A DNA stretch of 64,000 nucleotides from Paraburkholderia sp. SOS3 (GCF_001922345.1 NZ_CP018811.1:3782001-3846000); one strand, 5' to 3'. Shown: positions 36,655 to 45,726, counted from the first letter of the stretch. Notes: generated by a model from the sequence alone, not told the origin. Numbers and translations are program-made.

Positions 36655-37869
36655 ATGTCCGCCGACTCCGCTTCGCCGCGCAGTGAATTTGCGACCACGT
36701 TGCAGATCATTCCGGTCGTCTTCTTTACGTTTGTTTGCTACCTGAATATCGGCATTCCGCTCGCGGTGCTGCCGGGCTATGTGCACGGCGGGCTCGGTTT
36801 CAGCACGGTGGTCGCCGGCCTCGCGATCAGCGTGCAATACCTCGCCACACTCGCGTCGCGCGCGCTCGCCGGCCGTTCGGCCGATACGCTCGGGCCGAAA
36901 AAGACCGTGTCGAACGGGTTGATTGCAAGCGGCGTCAGCGGCGTCGGGCTGCTGCTCGCCGCGCTGACGAGCCACTGGCCCGCGCTGAGCATCACGCTGC
37001 TCGTGGTCAGCCGCCTTGTGCTCGGCGTCGGCGAAAGCCTGTGCGGCACCGGCGCGATTCTCTGGGGCATCGGGCGCGTCGGTACCGCGAACAATGCGCG
37101 CGTGATCTCGTGGAACGGCATCGCCACTTACGGCGCGCTGGCGATCGGCGCGCCGTTCGGCGTCGTGATCGCGCGCGACATCGGCTTCGCTTCGCTCGGC
37201 ATCGCGGTCATCGCGCTCGCCGCAGCCGGCTATGCACTCGCGCGGCTCGTGCCGTCGGTGCCGCTCGTGCACGGCGAACGGATGTCGTATCGCAGCGTCT
37301 TCGCGCGCGTGTTGCCGCACGGCCTCGGCCTCGCGCTCGGCTCGGTCGGCTTCGGCTCGATCGCAACGTTCATCACGCTGTTCTATGCGGCGCGGCACTG
37401 GCCGAATGCGGCGCTGTCGCTGACGCTGTTCGGCACGATGTTTATCGGCGCGCGCCTGCTGTTCGCGAACACGATCAAAACGTATGGCGGGTTTCGCGTC
37501 GCGATCGCGTCGTTTTCGCTCGAATGCGTCGGGCTGTTGATGTTGTGGCTCGCACCGGTGCCGCATGTCGCGCTGGCTGGCGCCGCGCTGACGGGCTTCG
37601 GCTTTGCGCTCGTGTTTCCGGCCCTCGGCGTCGAGGCGGTCGGTCTCGTGCCGCCCGCGAGCCGGGGCGCGGCGCTGTCCGCGTACTCGGTGTTTCTCGA
37701 TCTGTCGCTGGGCGTGACCGGGCCGCTTGCCGGGTACATCGCGGGTCAGTTCGGTTATGCGTCCGTGTATCTGTTCGCGGCCGTTGCGGCCGCGGCGGCG
37801 ATTGCGCTGACGATGGTGCTTTATCAGCGCTACGTGCGCGGTGTAACGGGGCCGACCGCGGCGGTTTGA
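36655..37869 (+). CDS. MFS transporter, YfcJ/YhhS type
   Basis: 404 residues with twelve predicted membrane spans. The opening [20 protein letters not shown] and the blocks [37 protein letters not shown] (MFS motif A region) and [20 protein letters not shown] match the YfcJ/YhhS (UPF0226) exporters. These are inner-membrane proton-driven exporters of small molecules with poorly known substrates. It diverges from xdhA, so a purine-related substrate is conceivable but unsupported. The GC-rich hairpin text after the stop lacks a T tract. Confidence 0.9.
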   Translation: MSADSASPRSEFATTLQIIPVVFFTFVCYLNIGIPLAVLPGYVHGGLGFSTVVAGLAISVQYLATLASRALAGRSADTLGPKKTVSNGLIASGVSGVGLLLAALTSHWPALSITLLVVSRLVLGVGESLCGTGAILWGIGRVGTANNARVISWNGIATYGALAIGAPFGVVIARDIGFASLGIAVIALAAAGYALARLVPSVPLVHGERMSYRSVFARVLPHGLGLALGSVGFGSIATFITLFYAARHWPNAALSLTLFGTMFIGARLLFANTIKTYGGFRVAIASFSLECVGLLMLWLAPVPHVALAGAALTGFGFALVFPALGVEAVGLVPPASRGAALSAYSVFLDLSLGVTGPLAGYIAGQFGYASVYLFAAVAAAAAIALTMVLYQRYVRGVTGPTAAV

Positions 37870-37922
37870 ACGGGTTCGTTGCGGGTTCGTTGCGGCGCCG
37901 CCAGGCGGCGCGCCGCTCCGGC

Positions 37923-39164
37923 TCAATGCGTGAGCAACTCGGCTTTCGCGCCCGCCTTCGTCCCATTCGACAACGACTTCTCGAGCGCCGCGACACCGGC
38001 CGGCAAATCGACGCCCACGCCAAGATCGACCATCGTCCGCCCGAACGCGTGCACGGTGCGAAACAGGTTGTGCTCGCGGCACTGTTCGCCCATCTGCCCG
38101 ATCCGCACGATCGGCAAGCCGAACGACCCCGAGATCTCGACCTGGTGGTGACGCGAAATGTGCCCGCAGATATCGCCGGGACTCAACGTGCCCGGCACTT
38201 CGATGCCGATCACCGAATTGAGCCGGCATTCCCGCGGCGTATAAAGCTGCAGACCCATTGCCGTGATCGCCTCCTGCAACGCGAGCGAGCATTTCTGATG
38301 GCGGGCGAAGCGCTTCTCGAGTGTTTCCGCGCAAACGAGCCGCAATGCCTCGTGCAACGCGAGCACGCCCGACACCGGCGCCGTGTAGTGATATCCGGCG
38401 TTGTGCCAGAAATTTTCGGCAAGCGACGCATCGAGACACCAGTGCGGGCCCGGATCCTTGCGCGCCTTCACGCGCTCCCACGCGGCCTCGGAAAACGCGA
38501 TCAGCGACACGCCGGGAATGGACGAGAGGCCCTTCTGCCCGCCTGTGATCACCGCATCGATGCCCCACGCGTCCATATCGAGCGGCATCGTACTCAGCGT
38601 GCACACCGCATCGACGACGACCAGCGCGCCGGCCGCCTTCGCCAGCGCGGCAATATCCTGCAGATGGTGATTCCACACGGTGTTCGAGGTCTCGCCCTGC
38701 ACGATCGTGACGACTTCCGGACGCTCGCGGCCGATCGCCGCGGCAACCTCTTCGAGGCTCGCGACCGTGCGGTCCGGCACGTCGAGCAGCGACACCTTTG
38801 CGCCGACACGGCGGCCCATCTCGGCCATGCGCTCGCTGAAGAAGCCGTTCCTGATGCTGAGCATGCGCGTGCCCGGCCACGCGAGATTCGAGATCGCCAT
38901 CTCCATCGCGGCCGAGCCGGGACCCGCGACGCCGAGCACCCACTTCGAATTCGTCTGGAACACGTAGCGCGCCATCGTCTTGACCTGCCCGACCACCTTC
39001 GACATCGTGCCGCCCAGGTGGTTGATGACGATCGCATTCGCCTTGGCCACCGCGGCGGGAATCGGCACCGGGCCGGCGCCCATCATCAGCAGCGGTTCTT
39101 CGGGGAGGATGGCGTCGAGCGATTCGACCTCGGGACAAGGAACGGTGGACGTTGTAGTGGACAT
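37923..39164 (-). CDS. Class V PLP aminotransferase: glyoxylate aminotransferase (ureidoglycine-, alanine- or serine-type)
   Basis: 413 residues from the ATG at 39164. Class V fold blocks are PLLMMGAGPVPIPAAVAKAN, WVLGVAGPGSAAMEMAISNL, VTIVQGETSNTVWNHHL, VVDAVCTLSTMPLDMDAW and the PLP lysine in VITGGQKGLSSIPGVSLIAF. The C-terminal binding Arg region is LPIVRIGQMGEQC. The family transfers amino groups to glyoxylate. Because it is next to xdhABC, a (S)-ureidoglycine-glyoxylate aminotransferase (PucG-like) role in purine degradation is the best guess. Serine- or alanine-glyoxylate aminotransferase are alternatives. No allantoinase genes are in the window. Confidence 0.85.
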   Translation of the reverse strand: MSTTTSTVPCPEVESLDAILPEEPLLMMGAGPVPIPAAVAKANAIVINHLGGTMSKVVGQVKTMARYVFQTNSKWVLGVAGPGSAAMEMAISNLAWPGTRMLSIRNGFFSERMAEMGRRVGAKVSLLDVPDRTVASLEEVAAAIGRERPEVVTIVQGETSNTVWNHHLQDIAALAKAAGALVVVDAVCTLSTMPLDMDAWGIDAVITGGQKGLSSIPGVSLIAFSEAAWERVKARKDPGPHWCLDASLAENFWHNAGYHYTAPVSGVLALHEALRLVCAETLEKRFARHQKCSLALQEAITAMGLQLYTPRECRLNSVIGIEVPGTLSPGDICGHISRHHQVEISGSFGLPIVRIGQMGEQCREHNLFRTVHAFGRTMVDLGVGVDLPAGVAALEKSLSNGTKAGAKAELLTH

Positions 39165-39193
39165 AATCAGGTAAGCAGGCGAGCGAATGAAAA

Positions 39194-39279
39194 TAGACAA
39201 AGCGCGTGGGCAACACGCGTAGACAAAGCGCGAGCAAAGCACGAGACAAACGCTTCAAAAACAAAACGCTTCAAAAACA
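39194..39279. repeat. Direct repeats upstream of the aminotransferase
   Basis: TAGACAAAGCGCG occurs at 39194-39206 and again at 39220-39232 (26 bases apart). A 16-base unit AAACGCTTCAAAAACA is then repeated in tandem at 39248-39263 and 39264-39279. They lie 30-115 bases upstream of the aminotransferase start, a position suited to regulator binding or replication slippage. Confidence 0.75.
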
Positions 39280-39294
39280 GCCGTTCGAAACGGA

Positions 39295-39326
39295 CCCGCC
39301 GGCAGGCTGCCGGCGGGCCGCTTTTT
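39295..39326. terminator. Hairpin terminator between aspD and the aminotransferase gene
   Basis: A perfect stem CCCGCCGGC / GCCGGCGGG with a 5-base loop (39295-39317), then CCGCTTTTT on the plus strand. On the minus strand it is followed by TCCGTTTCG. It lies about 140 bases after the aspD stop on the minus strand. It could separate aspD from the aminotransferase gene, although the T tract favours the plus strand. Confidence 0.55.
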
Positions 39327-39465
39327 ACCGCTGCGTCCGATCATTCACCGATCCGCACGAATGCGCAAGTTTTTTGACAGCGCGTACGATTCGTGTCCGC
39401 GCACTTCCGGTTCGATTCCGGCGCGCCCGTTCTGTCCTCGCGCCTCAAGGGCAGCCGCGACTGCG

Positions 39466-41145
39466 TCACTTCACCTTGTTCTTGTCGAGGCTTTTTCCGG
39501 TCGCGGCATTGAAACGCTCGACATATTCCTCGATGAGCTTGCGCACCGCGCGGCCGATCGCGCGATAGTCCGATTCGTTCAGATTCGCAAGCGACACGCG
39601 TCCCGACGGATGCGCGGTGCCGAAGCCGCGCCCCGGCAGCAGCACGACACGCGCTTCGCGCGCAAGGCGGAACAGCAGCTCGGACGGCTGCGTATTCTTC
39701 TTGATCCATTCGACGAACTCGCGGCCGTGAGCACGTTCGCCGAGGAATTCCATATCGAGGATCGTGTAGTAGTCGACCTGATTCGGATCGTCGTCTTCGA
39801 ACGAGATGCCAACCTCTTCGTACAGCGCACGCTTGCGGTTGCGAATGAGCCGCTTCAATGCGCACTTGTACGCGTCGGGCGTGTCCATTAGAGAAAACAG
39901 CGAGAACAGCACCATCTGCACCTGCTGCGGCGTCGACAGGCCCGCGGTGTGATTGAGCGCGACCGTGCGGCTGTCCGCGACGAGCCGGTCGATAAACTTG
40001 AGCTTGTCGGGCTCGGTCGTGATCGACTCGTAGCGCGCATGCAGTTCCTTCTTCACGTCCTTCGGCAGTTGGGCGATCAGGCGATCGAGCACATTGTCGC
40101 GATGCGTTGCGATCGTGCCGAGGCGCCAGCCCGTCGCGCCGAAATACTTCGAATACGAATAGACCAGAATCGTATTCTTCGGCGCGAGTGCGAACAGCGA
40201 CACGAAGTTGTCGGCAAACGTGCCGTACACGTCGTCGGTGAGCAGGATCAGGTCGGGCCGTTCCTTGACGATCTCGGCAATCTGCCGAAGACTTTCGTCG
40301 CTGATCTTCACCGACGGCGGGTTGCTCGGGTTCACGAGGAAGAACGCCTTCACCCTCGGGTCGCGCAGCTTGTCGAGTTCGGCCTCCGGGTATTGCCAGT
40401 TTTTTTCGACATCCGCGCTGAGGTTGATCACGTTCAGCTGGTAATCGTTCAGCCGGGGAATCTCGATGTACGGCGTGAAGATCGGCACGCCGAGCGCGAT
40501 CGTGTCGCCGGCCTTGATCAGCCGGTTTTCGCGCATCGTGTTGAAGATATAGGTCATCGCCGCGGTGCCGCCTTCGACCGCGAAGATATCGAACTCGCCG
40601 ACGAACGGATGCTTGCCGATCATCTCGCGCCGCAAATACTGGCCGACGATCAATTCCGACAGCTTCAGCATCCGGTCCGGCACGGGATAGTTCGACGCGA
40701 GAATGCCCTCGCACATCTCGTAGAGAAAGTCGCCATCCGGCAGCCCGAGCTGATCGCGCACATACGACACGGCGCCGCGCAGAAAGTCGATGCCTGGCAC
40801 GCCTTTGTTTTCGCGCAGGAACAGCTCGAAGCGTTCGCTCAAGCCGTCGCGCTTCGGAAAGCCGCCGACACCCTCCGGCATATACGCAAACGAGCGCTCC
40901 GCTTCGCGCATCGCGAAGAGGCCCAGTTGCCAGAAGCCGTGGCGCGCAATGGTCGCGAGAAAGTTGGGATTGCCGCGGCCCGCATTGAGCATCGCGGTAT
41001 TCGCGGGACGCTCGACCGCGCCGCCGCCGGCCGCCTTGATGAGCTCGTCCTTCAGCTCGAACGGGCTCAGCGCGGCGAGCTTCGCCTGCTCACCGCCGTC
41101 GCGCGTCGCACCGTCGGTCCCGTTAGCCGATTTGCCTTTTGCCAT
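39466..41145 (-). CDS. aspD: Aspartate 4-decarboxylase (bifunctional aspartate aminotransferase/beta-decarboxylase)
   Basis: 559 residues, close to the length of known AspD/AsdA enzymes and much longer than ordinary aspartate aminotransferases. The ATG at 41145 follows GAGGAG. Characteristic blocks are LSPFELKDELIKAA, MLNAGRGNPNFLATIARHGF and FAVEGGTAAMTYIFNTM. The PLP pocket is LILLTDDVYGTFADNF with the lysine in YSYSKYFGATGWRLGTIATH. The family end VVLLPGRGFGTAHPSGRVSL contains the substrate-binding Arg. It converts L-aspartate to L-alanine and CO2. In many bacteria it is paired with the AspT antiporter, which is not present here. Confidence 0.93.
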   Translation of the reverse strand: MAKGKSANGTDGATRDGGEQAKLAALSPFELKDELIKAAGGGAVERPANTAMLNAGRGNPNFLATIARHGFWQLGLFAMREAERSFAYMPEGVGGFPKRDGLSERFELFLRENKGVPGIDFLRGAVSYVRDQLGLPDGDFLYEMCEGILASNYPVPDRMLKLSELIVGQYLRREMIGKHPFVGEFDIFAVEGGTAAMTYIFNTMRENRLIKAGDTIALGVPIFTPYIEIPRLNDYQLNVINLSADVEKNWQYPEAELDKLRDPRVKAFFLVNPSNPPSVKISDESLRQIAEIVKERPDLILLTDDVYGTFADNFVSLFALAPKNTILVYSYSKYFGATGWRLGTIATHRDNVLDRLIAQLPKDVKKELHARYESITTEPDKLKFIDRLVADSRTVALNHTAGLSTPQQVQMVLFSLFSLMDTPDAYKCALKRLIRNRKRALYEEVGISFEDDDPNQVDYYTILDMEFLGERAHGREFVEWIKKNTQPSELLFRLAREARVVLLPGRGFGTAHPSGRVSLANLNESDYRAIGRAVRKLIEEYVERFNAATGKSLDKNKVK

Positions 41146-41562
41146 GGTCGTCTCCTCGTGGATGACATCCGTTTGACCGCGTCGCGAACACGAGCGGCAA
41201 CGCGCACGACATTTCGGACAAGCCCGACAACGGGCAACGCGAGTTCCGTTCAAGACCCGAGCAATTCGGCGATCATTGATTTGCATCCCGAACCGACATG
41301 CGTTGCACACGTCGCGTGGAGCATCCCTGTCCAGCCAATCGATGCCGAATCGATTTGCATCAATGCGCAAGCACATCGCATTCGCGATGCGGATATCGCA
41401 CATGCAGTTATCGCCGTGCCGCTTTAATAGATATGAAACCCAGGCTGGGCTGTCAATGTGATTTTGCAGCGGGCCGTCTCGTTACCGCGCTGCCGCAGAC
41501 CGCCGCAGCGGCGCCGCATGGTGCGATACTGGACGACATGCACGCTCATTCCGGGAGCCGCA
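41146..41562. promoter_or_regulatory. Divergent control region aspD / D-2-hydroxyacid dehydrogenase
   Basis: About 415 bases without a gene. The 10-base sequence GATTTGCATC occurs twice, at 41278-41287 and 41352-41361. A perfect palindrome CATCGC-ATTC-GCGATG follows at 41374-41389. These are plausible binding sites for a shared regulator, but no adjacent regulator gene exists. Confidence 0.45.
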
Positions 41563-42570
41563 ATGCGCATGATCCTGTTCAGCAGTCGTCAGTACGACCG
41601 CGACACGTTCAGCGAAGCCAACGCGTCGTTTCACTACGAACTGCACTTCCAGGAGTCGTATCTCGACAGCGAGACCGCGATCCTCGCCCACGGCTACGAC
41701 GTCGTCTGTCCGTTCGTCAACGACACTGTCGATGCAGCCGTGCTCGAACAGCTGCACGCGGGCGGCACGCGGCTGATCGCGCTGCGCTCGGCGGGCTTCA
41801 ATCACGTCGACCTCGCGGCAGCCGCGCGCCTCGATCTGCCGGTGCTGCATGTGCCCGCTTACTCGCCGCATGCGGTCGCGGAGCACGCGGTCGGGTTGAT
41901 TCTCGCGCTGAACCGGCGTTTGCCGCGCGCGGTCGCACGCACGCGCGAAGGCGACTTTTCGCTGACGGGCCTGCTCGGTTTCGATTTGCACGGCAAGACC
42001 GTCGGCATCGTCGGAACCGGCGTCATCGGCCGCACGTTCGGCCGCATCATGGCCGGTTTCGGCATGCAGGTAATCGCATACGACCCGGGCCCGCCCGCCG
42101 CCGAGCTGCTCGCGCTCGGCGCGCAATACGTGCCGCTCGACACGCTGCTCGCCAGTGCGGATATCGTGAGCCTGCACTGCCCGCTCGTGCCGGCCACCTA
42201 CCATATGATCGATGCGGCTGCGCTCGCGAAGATGAAGCGCGGCGCGATGCTGATCAACACGGGGCGCGGCGGGCTCGTCGAAAGCAATGCGCTCGTCGGC
42301 GCGCTGAAGAGCGGGCAGCTCGGCCATCTCGGACTCGACGTCTATGAAGAGGAAGGCGGCCTTTTCTTCGAGGATCACTCGGATACGCCGCTGCAGGACG
42401 ATGTGCTCGCGCGGCTTCTGATGTTCCCGAATGTGATCGTCACCGCACACCAGGCGTTCTTTACGCGCGAAGCAATGAACGAGATCGCGCAAACCACGCT
42501 TGGCAACGTGAAAGCATGGTGCGACGGCGCGCCGGTCAATGTCGTGCGGCACGCGCCGGCGCGCGGCTGA
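41563..42570 (+). CDS. D-2-hydroxyacid dehydrogenase (D-lactate dehydrogenase-like)
   Basis: 335 residues. GGGAG stands 6 bases before the ATG at 41563. The opening MRMILFSSRQYDRDTFSEAN is that of fermentative D-lactate dehydrogenases (LdhA). The NAD+-binding motif is KTVGIVGTGVIGRTFGRIMAGFG (Gly-X-Gly-X-X-Gly) and catalytic residues are seen in LINTGRGGLVES (Arg), FEDHSDTP and VIVTAHQAFFT (His). It interconverts pyruvate and D-lactate or a related 2-ketoacid. Divergent from aspD. The substrate range cannot be told from sequence. Confidence 0.92.
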   Translation: MRMILFSSRQYDRDTFSEANASFHYELHFQESYLDSETAILAHGYDVVCPFVNDTVDAAVLEQLHAGGTRLIALRSAGFNHVDLAAAARLDLPVLHVPAYSPHAVAEHAVGLILALNRRLPRAVARTREGDFSLTGLLGFDLHGKTVGIVGTGVIGRTFGRIMAGFGMQVIAYDPGPPAAELLALGAQYVPLDTLLASADIVSLHCPLVPATYHMIDAAALAKMKRGAMLINTGRGGLVESNALVGALKSGQLGHLGLDVYEEEGGLFFEDHSDTPLQDDVLARLLMFPNVIVTAHQAFFTREAMNEIAQTTLGNVKAWCDGAPVNVVRHAPARG

Positions 42571-42595
42571 CGGCTGACGGCTGACGATGCGCGCC

Positions 42596-43225
42596 TCAGA
42601 GCCGCTTGCTCAGGCCGTTGTACCGCGCATGCCCGATGCGCCGGTCGAGCGGAAGGTCATGGTCGTCTGCGTGTTCGTCATGGTCCGCGAAGTCGTCGTT
42701 GGGGTCGCCGACGATGCCTGGCGCGATGCTCATCGTGGGCCGCAGCGCGGTGCGCGCATCGTCGGGCGCGCCGCAATACTGGCGCAACAGCGCGGCCTCG
42801 CGCTCATGCACTTCGACCGGAAACCAGCGCGCGCCGGCCGATGCGAGGTAACGCGCGCGGTGCTGTCCGTTGCGGAACGCGACCACGCCTTCGTGCTCGA
42901 GACCGAGCCATCCGATGAGACCCGGCGCGCGCCGTGCGGTCATCGTCACGTAAGGCATATCGGGAATGCGCGAATTGGCCGGATCGAGAAACTCGCGAAT
43001 GCCGCGCAGCTTGCCGGGATGCCATTCGTGGACCGGGCGCAGCACATAGTCGGTGTCGTCGCGCTCGGCGCACAGCAGCAGCTTGCGCGCATCGACGAGC
43101 ACGACTTCATGGCGGGTTCCGTCGATCGAGAACACGCGCTTGAGTCGCACATGGTCATACCATTCGTGGTCGTGCAGCTGGACGATCCAGACAGGTTCAT
43201 TTGGCGGCATGGCGGAATTCGACAT
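42596..43225 (-). CDS. Plasmid fertility-inhibition-factor-like protein
   Basis: 209 residues from the likely ATG at 43225 (MSNSAMPPNEPVWIVQLHDH); an upstream ATG at 43300 is less likely. Blocks such as DDTDYVLRPVHEWHPGKLRG, GVVAFRNGQHRARYLASAGA and WFPVEVHEREAALLRQYCGA recall the 'plasmid fertility inhibition factor' family as annotated in beta- and gammaproteobacteria. The FRNGQHRARYL segment also resembles ParB/Srx-like nuclease folds. The C-terminus is acidic and His-rich (NDDFADHDEHADDHDLPLD). It may interfere with conjugation, but a chromosomal copy without plasmid genes could have another role. Family assignment is from memory. Confidence 0.55.
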   Translation of the reverse strand: MSNSAMPPNEPVWIVQLHDHEWYDHVRLKRVFSIDGTRHEVVLVDARKLLLCAERDDTDYVLRPVHEWHPGKLRGIREFLDPANSRIPDMPYVTMTARRAPGLIGWLGLEHEGVVAFRNGQHRARYLASAGARWFPVEVHEREAALLRQYCGAPDDARTALRPTMSIAPGIVGDPNDDFADHDEHADDHDLPLDRRIGHARYNGLSKRL

Positions 43226-43458
43226 CGACGGCTTCAGATGAAAACGACCAGCGGGTCGCCTCCGACAGGCTGGCACGACCGGTGCGCAGTACGCGGGCAA
43301 GCCGATCGAACCGGCATATGAACGGTGCTTACGCTACGAGTCGATTGTGAAAAGGCCGTGTCACTTAGGCAAGCGATTTCGCTACGCACATGTGGTATTT
43401 CGAGCAAATCGAAGCACGTGTTGCGACGACTCCGATCGACTTGCATCGGGAGATGACG

Positions 43459-44316
43459 ATGACCCTCGAAACATTCGGTGACCATGTCCGCATCGAAGCG
43501 ATCGATGCGGTCGCAACGATCGTGCTCGATCGGCCCGCACGCCGCAATGCGGTCGATCGCCCGACGGCGAACGCCTTGTCCGCTGCGTTCGCGCGTGTCG
43601 AAAGCCATGCGGACTGGCGCGTTGCCGTGCTGTTCGGCGCGGGCGGCACGTTCTGCGCGGGCGCCGATCTCACCGCACTCGACGACGACACGCGCCGCAA
43701 CGAGCTGCATGCCGACGGCAGCGGTCCGGGCCCGATGGGCCCGACGCGCACGCCGTTCGCAAAGCCCGTGATCGCCGCGATCTCGGGGTACGCGGTCGCG
43801 GGCGGGCTCGAGCTTGCGGCGATGTGCGATCTGCGCGTCGTCGAGCGTTCCGCCGTGCTCGGTGTGTTCTGCCGGCGCGTCGGTATTCCGCTCATCGACG
43901 GCGGCACGGTTCGCCTGCCGCGGCTCGTTGGTTTGTCGCGCGCGCTCGATCTGATTCTGACGGGCCGCGCGCTCGGCGCCGACGAGGCGTTTGCATTCGG
44001 GCTCGCGAATCGCATCGTCGAAGACGGCACGGCGCGCACTGCCGCGGAACAGCTCGCCGCGGAACTGGCCGCGCTGCCGCAGTCGGCATTGCTCGCGGAC
44101 CGACGTTCGGCCTACGCAAACAGCATGCTCGACGATCTCGCCGACGCGTTGCGCCGCGAAGGCGCGGGCGGTTATGCGGCAGTGTTCGGCGAGGGCATGG
44201 CGCTCGCCGCACGCTTTGCCGACGGCGCCGGCAGGCATGGAAGCGCGCTCGATCCATCGAGTGGCTCATCGAGTGACCCATCGAGTGGCTCATCGGACCG
44301 CTCGACGCTCGACTGA
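43459..44316 (+). CDS. Crotonase/enoyl-CoA hydratase family protein
   Basis: 285 residues. GGGAG stands 6 bases before the ATG at 43459; an ATG two codons earlier is possible. The crotonase fold is seen in VATIVLDRPARRNAVDRPTA, the oxyanion loop AGGTFCAGADLTALDDDTR and the second loop AISGYAVAGGLELAAMCDLR, then GGTVRLPRLVGLSRALDLIL. The first oxyanion-hole motif CAGADL is intact. The substrate acyl-CoA is unknown, since catalytic Glu positions differ within the family. The C-terminus ends in a Ser/Asp/Gly repeat encoded by a 12-bp tandem repeat and is probably disordered. Confidence 0.9.
   Translation: MTLETFGDHVRIEAIDAVATIVLDRPARRNAVDRPTANALSAAFARVESHADWRVAVLFGAGGTFCAGADLTALDDDTRRNELHADGSGPGPMGPTRTPFAKPVIAAISGYAVAGGLELAAMCDLRVVERSAVLGVFCRRVGIPLIDGGTVRLPRLVGLSRALDLILTGRALGADEAFAFGLANRIVEDGTARTAAEQLAAELAALPQSALLADRRSAYANSMLDDLADALRREGAGGYAAVFGEGMALAARFADGAGRHGSALDPSSGSSSDPSSGSSDRSTLD
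44255..44302 (+). repeat. 12-bp tandem repeat in the crotonase 3' end
   Basis: Four consecutive 12-base units: CATCGAGTGGCT, CATCGAGTGACC, CATCGAGTGGCT, CATCGGACCGCT. Read in frame they encode the C-terminal repeat PSSGSSSDPSSGSSDR. The unit length is a multiple of three, so changes in copy number would keep the frame. Confidence 0.85.
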
Positions 44317-44507
44317 CACCCGCCTTCCTCGCCGCATCGACGTCGCATCGGCGTCGCGTTTTCGTCGCCTGCGGAAAAAACAACAGCGGCCGAGATTACG
44401 CTTTGCAAGGGTTTCGGCTTAGGTACAATCCCCTACCGACTTTCCCAATCCGCCCCGACGCGCTTCGTCCCGAACGCGCGCGAGCGCGGCGCGCCCACGC
44501 CCCGATC

Positions 44508-45674
44508 ATGCCCCTGCCTCTTTTTGCCCTGGCCATTGCCGCATTCGGCATCGGCACGACTGAATTCGTCATCATGGGGCTGCTGCCCGACGTCGCGCGC
44601 GATCTCGCCGTGTCGATTCCGGCGGCCGGCATGCTCGTCTCGGCCTATGCGCTCGGCGTCACGATCGGCGCGCCGATCGTCGCGATCGCGGTCGCGAACA
44701 TGCCGCGCAAGAAAGCGCTGATGAGCCTGATCGGCGTGTTTATCGTCGGCAACCTGCTATGCGCGATCGCGCCGAACTATGCGGTGCTGATGATTGCGCG
44801 CATCGTCACGGCGTTCTGCCACGGCGCATTCTTCGGCATCGGATCGGTGGTCGCCGCGGGCCTCGTCGCGCCGAATCGCCGCGCACAGGCGATCGCACTG
44901 ATGTTCACGGGCCTCACGCTCGCGAATGTGCTCGGCGTGCCGCTCGGCACCGCGCTCGGCCAGGCAGTCGGCTGGCGCTCGACGTTCTGGGCGGTCACCG
45001 TGATCGGCGTGCTCGCCGCCGCGGCGCTCGCAGTCTGCCTGCCGTCGCGCATCGAGATGCAGAAGGCGAGCCTGCTGCATGAATTCAAGGTGCTGAAAAA
45101 TCCGCAGGTACTGATGGTGCTCGGCACGAGCGTGCTCGCGTCGGCAAGCCTGTTCTCGACCTTCACCTACATCACGCCGATTCTCGAAGACGTGACCGGC
45201 TTTACGCCGCACGCGGTCACCCTCGTGCTGCTGCTGTTCGGCCTTGGGCTCACGGTCGGCAGCACGCTCGGCGGCAGGCTCGCCGACTGGCGGCCCGTGC
45301 AGTCGCTGCTCGCGTTCCTGCTCGCGATCGTCGCGATTCTCGTCGTGTTCGCGGCCGCGATGCATGCGCAGATTCCCGCGCTCCTCACCGTGTTCGCATG
45401 GGGCGTACTCGCCTTCGCGATCGTGCCGCCGTTGCAGATGCTGATTGTCGATCGCGCAAGCCATGCGCCGAATCTCGCATCGACGTTGAACCAGGGCGCG
45501 TTCAATCTCGGCAATGCCACGGGCGCATGGCTCGGCGGCATGGCGATCGGCGCGGGCGCGCCGCTCACGGCGCTGCCGTGGGTCGGCGTCGCGACGGCCG
45601 CCGGCGCCGTCGCGCTGACCTTGTGGTCGGTGTCGCTCGAACGGCGCGCGCAACGGATGGCGGTGCCGGGCTGA
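44508..45674 (+). CDS. MFS transporter, AraJ/YdhP (DHA1) type
   Basis: 388 residues with twelve predicted spans. The chosen ATG at 44508 gives MPLPLFALAIAAFGIGTTEF, the usual AraJ/YdhP opening, followed by VIMGLLPDVARDLAVSIPAA and GVPLGTALGQAVGWRSTFW (motif C-like region of exporters). Other family blocks are LNQGAFNLGNATGAWLGGMA and AVTLVLLLFGLGLTVGSTLG. These are inner-membrane proton-driven exporters of sugars or drugs. It is followed after 52 bases by a second MFS gene on the same strand. Confidence 0.92.
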   Translation: MPLPLFALAIAAFGIGTTEFVIMGLLPDVARDLAVSIPAAGMLVSAYALGVTIGAPIVAIAVANMPRKKALMSLIGVFIVGNLLCAIAPNYAVLMIARIVTAFCHGAFFGIGSVVAAGLVAPNRRAQAIALMFTGLTLANVLGVPLGTALGQAVGWRSTFWAVTVIGVLAAAALAVCLPSRIEMQKASLLHEFKVLKNPQVLMVLGTSVLASASLFSTFTYITPILEDVTGFTPHAVTLVLLLFGLGLTVGSTLGGRLADWRPVQSLLAFLLAIVAILVVFAAAMHAQIPALLTVFAWGVLAFAIVPPLQMLIVDRASHAPNLASTLNQGAFNLGNATGAWLGGMAIGAGAPLTALPWVGVATAAGAVALTLWSVSLERRAQRMAVPG

Positions 45675-45726
45675 GGCGCGGCGTCGCTGGGCGCGGCAGC
45701 GCCCCTGCGTAGTAGCATCACGCCCG

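Noticed and set aside
37885..37920. Terminator after the MFS gene
   Set aside because: The GC-rich inverted text (GGCGCCGCC / GGCGGCGC) has no following T tract and a very short loop, so it is not supported as a rho-independent terminator.
36735..39377. 880-codon plus-strand and 875-codon minus-strand frames over the MFS and aminotransferase genes
   Set aside because: Shadow frames with no coding character; the MFS and class V aminotransferase frames are unambiguous.
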